In this document: positions 1 to 5,952 of the stretch, in pieces | Layout of the letters: each line of letters starts with the position of its first letter | Position numbering within the stretch: position 1 is the stretch's first letter | Source of the DNA: Cellvibrionales bacterium UBA2034 | GTDB taxonomy: Bacteria > Pseudomonadota > Gammaproteobacteria > Pseudomonadales > UBA7239 | DNA: 6,586 nucleotides | Assembly: GCA_002333095.1 (NCBI GenBank) | Contig: DDBK01000189.1 | Location: 1-6,586 of the forward strand | Reading direction: 5' to 3' | Made by a program: the position numbers and the translations under genes | Notes under the pieces: generated by a model | The model's database searches: none | The model's input: only the letters and a program-made list of their open reading frames with translations | What the model was told of the DNA's origin: nothing

Positions 1-399
1 GATCTCGGGGCCTTCGACCACCTCAAAACCAACGCGGGCGAAAATGTCACGAATGCGGGCGATAGTGCGCGTGACGGGATGCAGGGAGCCTGCGCTTTCG
101 CCACGGCCATCCAGCGTCACATCGATGGTTTCACCGGCAAGGCGTGCAGCAATCGCAGCGTTGCCCAATACCTGCTGGCGGGCATCCAGTTGCGCCTGCA
201 CCGCTTCTTTTACCACATTGATTTTTGCACCGGCTGCCGGGCGTTCCTCCGGCGACAACTGCCCCAGGTTCTTCAACAGCGCGGTCAATGATCCTTTCTT
301 CCCCAGGTAATTGACGCGCACATCATCCAGCGCACGCTCACTGTCTGCCGCTTCTATTGCCTGGCGCGCTTCTTCAGCCAGCGTCTGCAAGTTGTCCAT
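1..399 (-). CDS. pheS: Phenylalanyl-tRNA synthetase alpha subunit, N-terminal part (truncated by window edge)
   Basis: PheS is the catalytic alpha chain of the cytoplasmic (alphabeta)2 phenylalanyl-tRNA synthetase, which charges tRNA-Phe with phenylalanine; PheT is the partner. The frame opens at ATG 399-397 (MDNLQTLAEEARQAIEAADS) and stays open to position 1, giving 133 residues of a family that usually has about 330-340. Residues 1 to about 85 are the charged helical N-terminal arm, predicted coiled coil, that contacts tRNA; it contains the family signature VNYLGKKGSLTALLKNLG (29-46). The catalytic fold begins near residue 98 with GRGESAGSLHPVTRT, the class II motif 1 region typical of PheS. 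The start is preceded by a modest Shine-Dalgarno GAGTGA (410-405), five bases upstream. The gene follows rplT by 82 nt with a terminator-like hairpin between them, matching the classic rplT-pheS order. The catalytic motifs 2 and 3 lie outside the window. The identification is secure. Confidence 0.96.
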   Translation of the reverse strand, partial: MDNLQTLAEEARQAIEAADSERALDDVRVNYLGKKGSLTALLKNLGQLSPEERPAAGAKINVVKEAVQAQLDARQQVLGNAAIAARLAGETIDVTLDGRGESAGSLHPVTRTIARIRDIFARVGFEVVEGPEI

Positions 400-437
400 C
401 GCAATCACTCAAATGACAAAAACGGTTTGCAAATATG

Positions 438-463
438 AAAACGGCCCGCAAAAGCGAGCCGCC
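438..463 (-). terminator. Intrinsic terminator or attenuator between rplT and pheS
   Basis: On the minus strand, CGGCTCGC (461-454), loop TTTT (453-450) and GCGGGCCG (449-442) form an 8-bp GC-rich stem with a single U.G wobble. It can be extended by two further G.U pairs and runs into TTTT (441-438). This is a good Rho-independent terminator shape, though the U-tract is short and then interrupted. It lies 20 nt after the rplT stop and 38 nt before the pheS start. It could end the thrS-rplT transcript, or act as a leaky or regulated attenuator for pheS. I saw no promoter between it and pheS, so partial read-through seems likely. Confidence 0.7.
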
Positions 464-481
464 TATTAGAGCCGACAGGCT

Positions 482-841
482 TCAGGCAGCCAAAGCCGCC
501 TTGGCTCTTTCAACCAGCGCAGCAAAGGCTGGCTTGTCGTGCACCGCCAGATCCGCCATCACTCGACGATCCAGTGTAATGCCGGCTTTTTTCAATCCTG
601 CAATAAACTGGCTGTAAGTCATGCCTTCAGCACGGGATTGTGCATTGATACGCACGATCCACAATGCACGAAAATCACGTTTTTTGACGCGACGATCGCG
701 AAATGCATATTGACCGGCTTTAGTAACAGCTTGTTTGGCAACGCGGTAAACACGCGAGCGTGCACCGTAGTAACCTTTGGCTAATTTGAGTGTTTTCTTG
801 TGTCTGGCATGTGCCGTGACACCGCGTTTTACGCGTGGCAT
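482..841 (-). CDS. rplT: 50S ribosomal protein bL20
   Basis: This encodes bL20, a 23S rRNA-binding protein needed early in assembly of the large ribosomal subunit. It is 119 residues long, the usual size. It starts [24 protein letters not shown], a family signature, with a very basic N-terminal arm (1 to about 60) followed by the globular C-terminal domain, including [16 protein letters not shown] and [19 protein letters not shown] clear Shine-Dalgarno AAGGA sits seven bases before ATG 841-839. It lies 51 nt downstream of rpmI, the usual arrangement. In E. coli, bL20 represses translation of rpmI and rplT by binding their mRNA; whether that holds here cannot be read from the sequence. Nothing in the protein looks unusual. 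Confidence 0.98.
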   Translation of the reverse strand: MPRVKRGVTAHARHKKTLKLAKGYYGARSRVYRVAKQAVTKAGQYAFRDRRVKKRDFRALWIVRINAQSRAEGMTYSQFIAGLKKAGITLDRRVMADLAVHDKPAFAALVERAKAALAA

Positions 842-882
842 AGGATTATCCTTTTAACGATTCAGAAAAACGGTTGCAATAA

Positions 883-901
883 AACTGCTGGATCAGCAGT
901 T
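883..901 (-). promoter_or_regulatory. Perfect hairpin overlapping the rpmI stop codon
   Basis: The minus strand reads AACTGCTG (901-894), loop ATC (893-891), CAGCAGTT (890-883), then TTATT. The 8-bp arms are perfectly complementary. The left arm covers the last two rpmI sense codons and the first two bases of the TGA stop. It might be an mRNA-processing or attenuation signal between rpmI and rplT. The stem has only four G-C pairs and the following U-rich run is broken, so as a terminator it would be weak. The function is unknown. Confidence 0.45.
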
Positions 902-1087
902 GCGCATCATCTTGTCGACCAACACCACGTCTGATTTATCAACCAGAGACGTGCCGCGCAGCTGACGCTTACGCTTGGTGGTCATTTTGGTGAGGATGTG
1001 GCTTTTATTCGCATGTTTGCGCTTATAGCCAGCTGCCGTTTTCTTGAAGCGCTTGGACGCCCCACTGTGTACCTTGATCTTAGGCAT
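893..1087 (-). CDS. rpmI: 50S ribosomal protein bL35
   Basis: This encodes bL35, a small basic protein of the large ribosomal subunit. It is 64 residues, normal for the family, starting [21 protein letters not shown] and continuing [24 protein letters not shown], which carries the family's HILTK and (T)TKRKRxLR motifs. Shine-Dalgarno GGAG (1098-1095) lies seven bases before ATG 1087-1085. It sits 90 nt after infC and 51 nt before rplT, as in the standard infC-rpmI-rplT cluster. The oddity is the C-terminus: most bL35 proteins end in a conserved -(L/M)PYA-like tail, whereas this one ends DKMMRNC, with a perfect inverted repeat in the DNA over the last codons. The gene appears intact and functional; the tail could be a natural variant or a sequencing or assembly error near the hairpin. 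Confidence 0.95.
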   Translation of the reverse strand: MPKIKVHSGASKRFKKTAAGYKRKHANKSHILTKMTTKRKRQLRGTSLVDKSDVVLVDKMMRNC

Positions 1088-1177
1088 TTTCTAACTCCGC
1101 ATTCGGAATACTTGTCTACTCAACAGCAGGCAGCGGTACTCATGGTTAACGTATGAAACAAGCTGCATTAAAGCGGC

Positions 1178-1732
1178 TTATTTCTTCTTTTTGGGGCCCA
1201 TGACCATAGTGAGTTGTCGCCCTTCCATTTTCGGGAATTGCTCGACTGCACCATACTCCACCAGATCAGATTCAATGCGTTTCAGCATCTCCATTCCCAA
1301 CTCCTGGTGCGCCATCTCACGACCGCGATACCGCAACGTGATTTTGGCCTTGTCCCCTTGTTCCAGGAAACGCATCAGGTTGCGTAGTTTTACCTGATAG
1401 TCTCCGTCTTCCGTCCCTGGCCTAAACTTGATTTCTTTTATCTGAACCCTGTGTTGCTTTTTCTTCTGTTCATTTTTCTGTTTTTTCAGTTCGAACAGAT
1501 GTTTGCCAAAATCCATGATCTTGCAAACTGGCGGCTCAGCATCCGGAGAAATTTCCACCAGATCCAGCACTGCCAGCTCTGCAGCCGCCAGCGCCTCGCG
1601 CAAGCTCACTATACCAACCTGATTGCCTTCTGCGTCTATCAAACGCACTTCACGTGCGCGAATATCATCATTGATGCGCTGTTTATTCGAATTCGCCGCG
1701 CCGCGCTCTTTGTTCTCAACTGGCTGGTTAAT
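1178..1732 (-). CDS. infC: Translation initiation factor IF-3, ATT start codon
   Basis: IF3 binds the 30S subunit, prevents premature 50S joining and discriminates against non-canonical start codons and mismatched initiator pairing. I start it at ATT 1732-1730. No in-frame ATG lies upstream, an in-frame TAA occurs eight codons before the ATT, and Shine-Dalgarno GGAG (1744-1741) sits eight bases upstream. This gives 184 residues, close to the E. coli length. Starting at the downstream GTG (1648) would delete the conserved [12 protein letters not shown] segment of the N-domain. Visible parts are the N-domain (about 18-80, with [10 protein letters not shown] and [19 protein letters not shown]), a lysine-rich linker (about 81-98) and the C-domain (about 95-184, with [20 protein letters not shown] and [10 protein letters not shown]), ending MGPKKKK. 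A rare AUU start is the classic basis of IF3 autoregulation in E. coli. The gene is 47 nt downstream of thrS. Confidence 0.96.
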   Translation of the reverse strand: MNQPVENKERGAANSNKQRINDDIRAREVRLIDAEGNQVGIVSLREALAAAELAVLDLVEISPDAEPPVCKIMDFGKHLFELKKQKNEQKKKQHRVQIKEIKFRPGTEDGDYQVKLRNLMRFLEQGDKAKITLRYRGREMAHQELGMEMLKRIESDLVEYGAVEQFPKMEGRQLTMVMGPKKKK

Positions 1733-1740
1733 AACCCGTT

Positions 1741-1744
1741 CTCC
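1741..1744 (-). promoter_or_regulatory. Shine-Dalgarno that fixes the infC ATT start
   Basis: GGAG on the minus strand, followed by an eight-base spacer (AACGGGTT) and then ATT. This spacing, together with the upstream in-frame TAA and the conserved protein sequence that follows, is why the non-ATG start was chosen. Confidence 0.8.
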
Positions 1745-1779
1745 GTTCGTTTAACTAAAAAATCATTCAGGATGACTGC

Positions 1780-3696
1780 TTAACGCACACGGCCGCGCTG
1801 GGACACCTCGGTTTGCAGATGGTCCAGCAGCTGTTGCCAGCTCATTGAACCCAGTTCTGCTCCGCTGCGAGCCCGCACGGCCACGGTTTGCGTTTCCACT
1901 TCTCGATCCCCTACTACCAGCAGGAACGGCGTCTTCTGAATGGTATGCTCGCGGATTTTAAACCCGATCTTCTCATTTCTCAAGTCGGCATGTACCCGAA
2001 GCCCCTGATTTTCAAGAAATTCTGCCAATAAACCAGCATATTCAGCCTGTTTGTCCGTGATATTGAGTACAGCAGCCTGAACTGGAGCCAACCATAGCGG
2101 GAACGCGCCTTCATACTGTTCTATCAGGATGCCAATAAACCGCTCCAGCGACCCCAGGATCGCTCGGTGCAGCATGACCGGCGTACGGCGCTGGCTGTGC
2201 TCGTCCACATATTCCGCCTCAAGACGGGCAGGCATATTAAAATCTACCTGCACAGTACCGCATTGCCACATACGGCCAATGCAGTCTTTCAGTGTGAATT
2301 CGATCTTCGGCCCGTAGAAAGCACCCTCGCCCGGCTGTAACTCCCACACCAACCCTTGGGCAGTCAGCGCGTCTGACAGCGCTGCTTCGGCTTTGTCCCA
2401 TACCTCGTCAGAGCCTATACGCTCTTCTGGACGAGTAGATAGCTTGATAATCACATCGGTAAAACCAAAATCTTCATATACCGAGTACAGCAACCCAATG
2501 AAAGAGGCCACCTCAGACTGGATCTGGTCTTCAGTGCAGAAGATGTGCGCATCATCCTGCACAAAACCGCGCACACGCATGATGCCATGCAGCGATCCGG
2601 ACGGTTCATTGCGATGGCACGAACCAAACTCAGCCATACGCAATGGCAAATCGCGGTAGCTATGCAACGCACTATTGTAGATTTGTACGTGGCAGGGGCA
2701 ATTCATCGGCTTGACAGCGTAAGTCCGGCTCTCCGACTCGGTAATAAACATATTGGCTGAGTATTTACTCGCATGACCGGATTTTTCCCATAATCCGATA
2801 TCCACCACTTGCGGCGTGCGTACTTCCTGATAGCCAGACTTGCGCAAACGCTCACGGATATAGTTCTCGATTTCCTTATAGATGATCCAGCCATTGTTAT
2901 GCCAGAACACCATCCCGGGCGCTTCTTCTTGCATGTGAAACAGATCTAGGCGCTTGCCGAGTTTACGGTGATCACGTTTCTCGGCTTCTTCCAGCCTGTT
3001 GAGATAAGCAGTCAAATCTTTTTTGTTCAGCCAAGCTGTGCCATAAATACGCTGCAGTTGCGCATTATTGCTGTCCCCGCGCCAGAAGGCACCGGATGCT
3101 TTCATCAGCTTGAATGCTTTCAGTTTTCCTGTGGACGGGACATGCGGACCACGGCATAAATCCATCCACACACCTTGCTTGTAAACAGAAATGTCTTCAC
3201 TGTCAGGCAAATCATTGATGATCTCGACTTTGTAATGTTCACCCATGGCAGCAAATGTCTTTACCGCTTCGTCCCTACTCATCACCACGCGCTGCACAGG
3301 ATGATCGGCCGCCGCCATTTCTTCCATGCGCTTTTCTATCTTCTCCAGATCTTCCGGCGTAAAACCACGCTCGTAGGCAAAGTCATAGAAAAAACCGTCT
3401 TCAATCACTGGACCGATAGTGACCTGTGCGCCGGGAAAAACATCCTGTAGTGCCATGGCCAATAAATGCGCAGTAGAATGACGGATGATCTCAAGTGCTT
3501 CAGGATCACGCTCCGTCACGATAGCCAGCGCGGCATCTTCAGTTAAAAGACAGGACGTATCCACGAGCTTGCCATCAACACGGCCAGCCAGCGCCGCCTT
3601 TGCCAAACCAGCGCCAATGGATGCGGCTACATCAGCGACAGTGACCGCATGATCAAAACTACGCTGGCTACCATCAGGAAGTGTAATAACGGGCAT
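1780..3696 (-). CDS. thrS: Threonyl-tRNA synthetase
   Basis: ThrS is a cytoplasmic homodimeric class II synthetase that charges tRNA-Thr and edits mis-activated serine. It has 638 residues, against 642 in E. coli. Domains: TGS (1 to about 62), editing/SAD domain (about 63-225), class II catalytic core (about 240-535) and C-terminal anticodon-binding domain (about 540-638). The editing-site residues are visible as H73 and H77 (HSTAH) and C181/H185 (CRGPH). The zinc ligands C333 (MNCPCH), H384 (DDAHIF) and H510 (MLHRAILGS) match E. coli C334, H385 and H511. Motif 2 arginine R362 lies in [15 protein letters not shown]. All key residues are present, so the enzyme should be active and editing-competent. 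Shine-Dalgarno AAGGA (3706-3702) lies five bases before ATG 3696-3694. It is the first gene after a good promoter, and the leader carries a hairpin that might serve autoregulation. Confidence 0.98.
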   Translation of the reverse strand: MPVITLPDGSQRSFDHAVTVADVAASIGAGLAKAALAGRVDGKLVDTSCLLTEDAALAIVTERDPEALEIIRHSTAHLLAMALQDVFPGAQVTIGPVIEDGFFYDFAYERGFTPEDLEKIEKRMEEMAAADHPVQRVVMSRDEAVKTFAAMGEHYKVEIINDLPDSEDISVYKQGVWMDLCRGPHVPSTGKLKAFKLMKASGAFWRGDSNNAQLQRIYGTAWLNKKDLTAYLNRLEEAEKRDHRKLGKRLDLFHMQEEAPGMVFWHNNGWIIYKEIENYIRERLRKSGYQEVRTPQVVDIGLWEKSGHASKYSANMFITESESRTYAVKPMNCPCHVQIYNSALHSYRDLPLRMAEFGSCHRNEPSGSLHGIMRVRGFVQDDAHIFCTEDQIQSEVASFIGLLYSVYEDFGFTDVIIKLSTRPEERIGSDEVWDKAEAALSDALTAQGLVWELQPGEGAFYGPKIEFTLKDCIGRMWQCGTVQVDFNMPARLEAEYVDEHSQRRTPVMLHRAILGSLERFIGILIEQYEGAFPLWLAPVQAAVLNITDKQAEYAGLLAEFLENQGLRVHADLRNEKIGFKIREHTIQKTPFLLVVGDREVETQTVAVRARSGAELGSMSWQQLLDHLQTEVSQRGRVR

Positions 3697-3710
3697 GTTG
3701 TTCCTTTAAA

Positions 3711-3729
3711 GCTGCGACCTTGCCGCAGC
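3711..3729 (-). promoter_or_regulatory. Hairpin in the thrS leader, next to the ribosome binding site
   Basis: The minus strand reads GCTGCG (3729-3724), a seven-base loop GCAAGGT (3723-3717) and CGCAGC (3716-3711): a perfect 6-bp stem. It ends four bases before the thrS Shine-Dalgarno AAGGA (3706-3702). A competing fold is possible, TTGCC/GGCAA (3739-3735 with 3724-3720), sharing the GGCAA segment. In E. coli, ThrS represses its own mRNA through anticodon-arm-like hairpins upstream of the Shine-Dalgarno; this position is suggestive. The GGT (a tRNA-Thr anticodon) is present in the loop but not centred as in a true anticodon loop, so the operator role is speculative. Confidence 0.4.
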
Positions 3730-3752
3730 GCGAGTAGGCAAAAAGGGAAGCG

Positions 3753-3781
3753 ATTCTAGGAGAGCGTCGCGCGCGAGACAA
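3753..3781 (-). promoter_or_regulatory. Sigma70-type promoter for the thrS-infC-rpmI-rplT(-pheS) unit
   Basis: On the minus strand, -35 TTGTCT (3781-3776) is separated by exactly 17 bases from -10 TAGAAT (3758-3753); these match consensus at four and five of six positions. Transcription would begin around 3746, leaving a leader of about 50 nt before thrS. It lies in the 99-nt gap after the DUF3617 gene, the only sizeable gap ahead of the translation cluster. Confidence 0.65.
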
Positions 3782-3795
3782 GCGCCACCCAATAT

Positions 3796-4395
3796 CTACT
3801 GACCTTTGTTTTCAGGATCTGCTGGCTTGGTATCGGCCTTTTTCTTTTCAGTGACTTGCTGAGCCGCAGGCTTCACATCGCCGCAATCTGCCCCTAACCA
3901 CTTGGCAGCCGCTTCACTGTTCATTGTGTGCGGTGAACCATTCTCTGACATAGTCATCGTGGAGACCGATGTCCAGGACTCCGGGTTCAAACGGGTAACG
4001 GTAGTCTCGCCTTCGCCTTTTGGCTTACTACACGCCATTTTCATGTGCGTGACATTTCCTTCCTGTTTCATATCGGTAAGCTGGCACTGGCTTTTGGGAT
4101 CATTGCCGTACTGTTGGTTGGCGATCTGTTCCGGTGTAATGCAAATCGTAAGACCTTTATCCGTCAATCCCGCGCCATTCTTGGCCATCATGGCCTGCAC
4201 CTGACCGCGCATTTCCGGTGGTACCTGCGCCAGCATTTTGTTCATGTCTGGCAATGCCTGCCCATCCACTACGGTCTTGTGCTGCATTTCCCACAGACCA
4301 GGCTTGATATCCTTTATCTCTTCAGCTTGCACGCAACTGGCAAAACCTGCCAACAACATCCGCAAGAATATCCCCAACAACACTTTATGTTTCAT
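3796..4395 (-). CDS. DUF3617-type secreted protein of unknown function
   Basis: The family assignment rests on the early signature KPGLWEMQHKTVVDG, on ICITPEQ in the middle and on four well-spaced cysteines in the mature part, as in DUF3617 domain proteins; the function of that family is not known to me. The start is taken at ATG 4395-4393 because AGGGAG (4410-4405) lies nine bases upstream; an in-frame ATG at 4404 abuts the Shine-Dalgarno and is unlikely. That gives 199 residues. The N-terminus (MKHKVLLGIFLRMLLAGFAS) is a signal peptide with probable cleavage after VQA, giving a periplasmic protein. FASC is a poor lipobox, so a lipoprotein is less likely. The four cysteines (in ICI, SQC, MAC and ADC) could form two disulfides. 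The last 25 or so residues are a lysine- and proline-rich disordered tail. It lies 57 nt after ccmHI, same strand, probably co-transcribed. Confidence 0.8.
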   Translation of the reverse strand: MKHKVLLGIFLRMLLAGFASCVQAEEIKDIKPGLWEMQHKTVVDGQALPDMNKMLAQVPPEMRGQVQAMMAKNGAGLTDKGLTICITPEQIANQQYGNDPKSQCQLTDMKQEGNVTHMKMACSKPKGEGETTVTRLNPESWTSVSTMTMSENGSPHTMNSEAAAKWLGADCGDVKPAAQQVTEKKKADTKPADPENKGQ

Positions 4396-4404
4396 GACTT
4401 GCAT

Positions 4405-4410
4405 CTCCCT
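4405..4410 (-). promoter_or_regulatory. Shine-Dalgarno selecting the start of the DUF3617 gene
   Basis: AGGGAG on the minus strand, nine bases before ATG 4395 and directly abutting the alternative ATG at 4404. It partly overlaps the right arm (TCCAG, 4413-4409) of a small perfect 5-bp hairpin whose left arm is CTGGA (4422-4418). Confidence 0.6.
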
Positions 4411-4452
4411 GGAACAGTCCAGCCATAATAGCGCGAACTGGCAACAATACCG

Positions 4453-5874
4453 TCAAGGACCGATTGCCCTTTCAACAGACAGTGACAACATTTCCGGCAC
4501 GGAAGCACGAGTAAACGGCGGGCTTATGCCCTCCCAGTCACCCGCAGCAGGCATTGGCTGCCCACTGCGCGATAGCCGTGCCACGACTTCAAACGACTCG
4601 ACGGCAGCAAGATCCAGCTGACCGCGCATCGGCGATGACGCTGTGTCCAGCACTACCGGCTGCGCCAATGCTGCTACAGTCGTTTTTACCGCCGCCAAGG
4701 GCATACGAGGCCCGTTAACCGCACGTAGCAAGACAAATACTGTCTCATCAGGTTGCGCCTGCACAGCTGCAGCAATACTCACTTGTGCACCCAAACGGAT
4801 ATCCGTCTCCACTACTGGCCCAGCTGATAATCCACCCATTTCCCTCGCCCGCGAAATACCTTCCGCAATGGCCCCGGCCTGTGGCGTGCCAGGTGGAATC
4901 ACTTGTAACAACCGCTGCCAGAAATCCACTGCAGTGCGGTAATCTTTCTGCTCAAAAGCAGCCATGCCCAACAACCCCAATGCAGAGACATTGTGCGGAT
5001 TAACCTGCAATGCCTGTTTGAGAAAAGCGAGTGCATCCGGCGTCATCGTACGATTGTTCTGCAGAAACAACACCTGCGCATACTCCGCCAGGATATTGTC
5101 CTGCTCAGGAAAAAGACTGACCAGATGACGGTAGTCGCTGGCGGCCCTGTCCCAAATGCCAGCTTCGGACAACAACCGCGCTCGCATATAAACAAACCTG
5201 TCATCGTCTGGATGATTGGCCAACCACTCATCCAGTTCTGCCAATAGCATTTCCTCTTGTTGCAGCTGCTGCTCAGGCGGCAACTGACGGGCAAATACAG
5301 CTTGGCCCAACTCGGTGATCTGCATGGCCTGCAAAGAGCCGATATGCTGGTAAAGCATCAATGAACCCGCTGCTACGAGCAACAAGGCGAGCAGTGAAAC
5401 CAGATGGACGAATCTCGCAGGCAGTACATTTTTTTCATGCGCAATAACATGACTGGTGGCATCATGTTTTGCAGCTCCCTTCCCCTCCGTTACCGGCGGC
5501 CGGGATCGCCATAGCAACAGAGCAACCACCAACAACAGCGCGACAGGCCCCAACCACAACAGCAAGGTATTACCCTGGATGCGCGGTTTGTACAGAACAA
5601 AATCACCGTAACGGTCACGCATAAAATCGACAATTGCTTCATCGGATTTTCCATCGAGCAATTGTTGGTGCAATTCACGACGCAAGTCTGCAGCGATTTG
5701 TGAATCTGAATCAGCAAGGTTCTGGTTCTGGCACTTAGGGCAACGCAATTCCTCAGTCAATTGCTGATAACGATCACGTTGTTCTTCGTTCTGGAATTCA
5801 TAACTCTCGATTGCTGCATGTGCATAGCCACTGCATAACATCAGCAACACCAGACTAATGAATAAATGGCGCAT
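4453..5874 (-). CDS. ccmH: Cytochrome c maturation protein, CcmH-CcmI fusion
   Basis: This protein belongs to the System I (Ccm) c-type cytochrome pathway. CcmH is a membrane-anchored periplasmic thiol oxidoreductase that helps keep the apocytochrome CXXCH cysteines reduced; CcmI is a TPR chaperone that binds apocytochrome c and presents it to CcmF. ATG 5874 is chosen: GGGGGAG lies six bases upstream and a signal peptide follows (MRHLFISLVLLMLCSGYAHA). Of 473 residues, 21 to about 100 are the CcmH domain with the redox motif LRCPKCQNQN (C45, C48) and AADLRREL. TM1 is about 104-121 and TM2 about 157-175, after a 30-residue linker. TPR-like helices span about 200-345 (HPDDDRFVYMRARLL, VNPHNVSALGLLGMAAFEQKDY). 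A CcmI C-terminal beta domain spans about 355-455 (VFVLLRAVNGPRMPLA, VARLSRSG, GDWEG). The fusion resembles E. coli CcmH. No other ccm genes are visible; the upstream neighbour is an aldehyde dehydrogenase. Confidence 0.93.
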   Translation of the reverse strand: MRHLFISLVLLMLCSGYAHAAIESYEFQNEEQRDRYQQLTEELRCPKCQNQNLADSDSQIAADLRRELHQQLLDGKSDEAIVDFMRDRYGDFVLYKPRIQGNTLLLWLGPVALLLVVALLLWRSRPPVTEGKGAAKHDATSHVIAHEKNVLPARFVHLVSLLALLLVAAGSLMLYQHIGSLQAMQITELGQAVFARQLPPEQQLQQEEMLLAELDEWLANHPDDDRFVYMRARLLSEAGIWDRAASDYRHLVSLFPEQDNILAEYAQVLFLQNNRTMTPDALAFLKQALQVNPHNVSALGLLGMAAFEQKDYRTAVDFWQRLLQVIPPGTPQAGAIAEGISRAREMGGLSAGPVVETDIRLGAQVSIAAAVQAQPDETVFVLLRAVNGPRMPLAAVKTTVAALAQPVVLDTASSPMRGQLDLAAVESFEVVARLSRSGQPMPAAGDWEGISPPFTRASVPEMLSLSVERAIGP

Positions 5875-5880
5875 CAAGCG

Positions 5881-5887
5881 CTCCCCC
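5881..5887 (-). promoter_or_regulatory. Shine-Dalgarno for ccmHI
   Basis: GGGGGAG on the minus strand, six bases before ATG 5874. It decides against the in-frame GTG at 5922, which lies in the loop region of the preceding terminator and would put 16 extra residues before a clean signal peptide. Confidence 0.75.
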
Positions 5888-5903
5888 AAAAATAACTGGC
5901 CAG

Positions 5904-5936
5904 AAAAAAGGGCCTGGCCCACTGGACCAGACCCTT
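5904..5936 (-). terminator. Strong Rho-independent terminator of the aldehyde dehydrogenase gene
   Basis: The minus strand reads AAGGGTCTGGTCC (5936-5924), triloop AGT (5923-5921) and GGGCCAGGCCCTT (5920-5908). This is a continuous 13-bp stem with two G.U wobbles, running into a six-T tract (5909-5904). It lies 16 nt after the aldehyde dehydrogenase stop and ends only 29 nt before the ccmHI start. It is oriented for minus-strand transcription; the opposite strand has no T-tract on its exit side, so it is one-directional. Confidence 0.88.
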
Positions 5937-5952
5937 GGGAAAAATAGAAAAA

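Noticed and set aside
395..453. A TTG-initiated frame with several Phe codons running from the attenuator loop into pheS
   Set aside because: It has no Shine-Dalgarno, starts in the hairpin loop and reads on into pheS out of frame rather than stopping before it, so it is not a pheM-like leader.
1120..1143. Seven-codon ATG-to-TGA frame on the minus strand in the infC-rpmI gap
   Set aside because: No Shine-Dalgarno precedes it and its content (MSTAACC) has no link to the regulation of ribosomal protein genes; most likely chance.
1749..1776. Small hairpin followed by six T on the minus strand between thrS and infC
   Set aside because: The stem has at most six pairs with a single G-C pair and one G.U, too weak to be called a terminator, and it would cut infC off from the thrS promoter.
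1451..1783. Plus-strand 110-codon frame opposite infC
   Set aside because: It is antisense to infC, whose protein is strongly conserved, and its translation resembles no family I recognise; an overlapping shadow. The same reasoning removes the other plus-strand frames.
3750..3795. GC-rich palindromic CGCGCG stretch after the DUF3617 stop codon as a terminator
   Set aside because: There is self-complementarity but no following T-run, and the stretch forms the spacer of the likely thrS promoter.
4423..4458. Possible promoter (TTGACG and TATTAT) ahead of the DUF3617 gene
   Set aside because: The two hexamers are 20 bases apart, well outside the usual 16-18, and no better -35 element sits at the correct distance.
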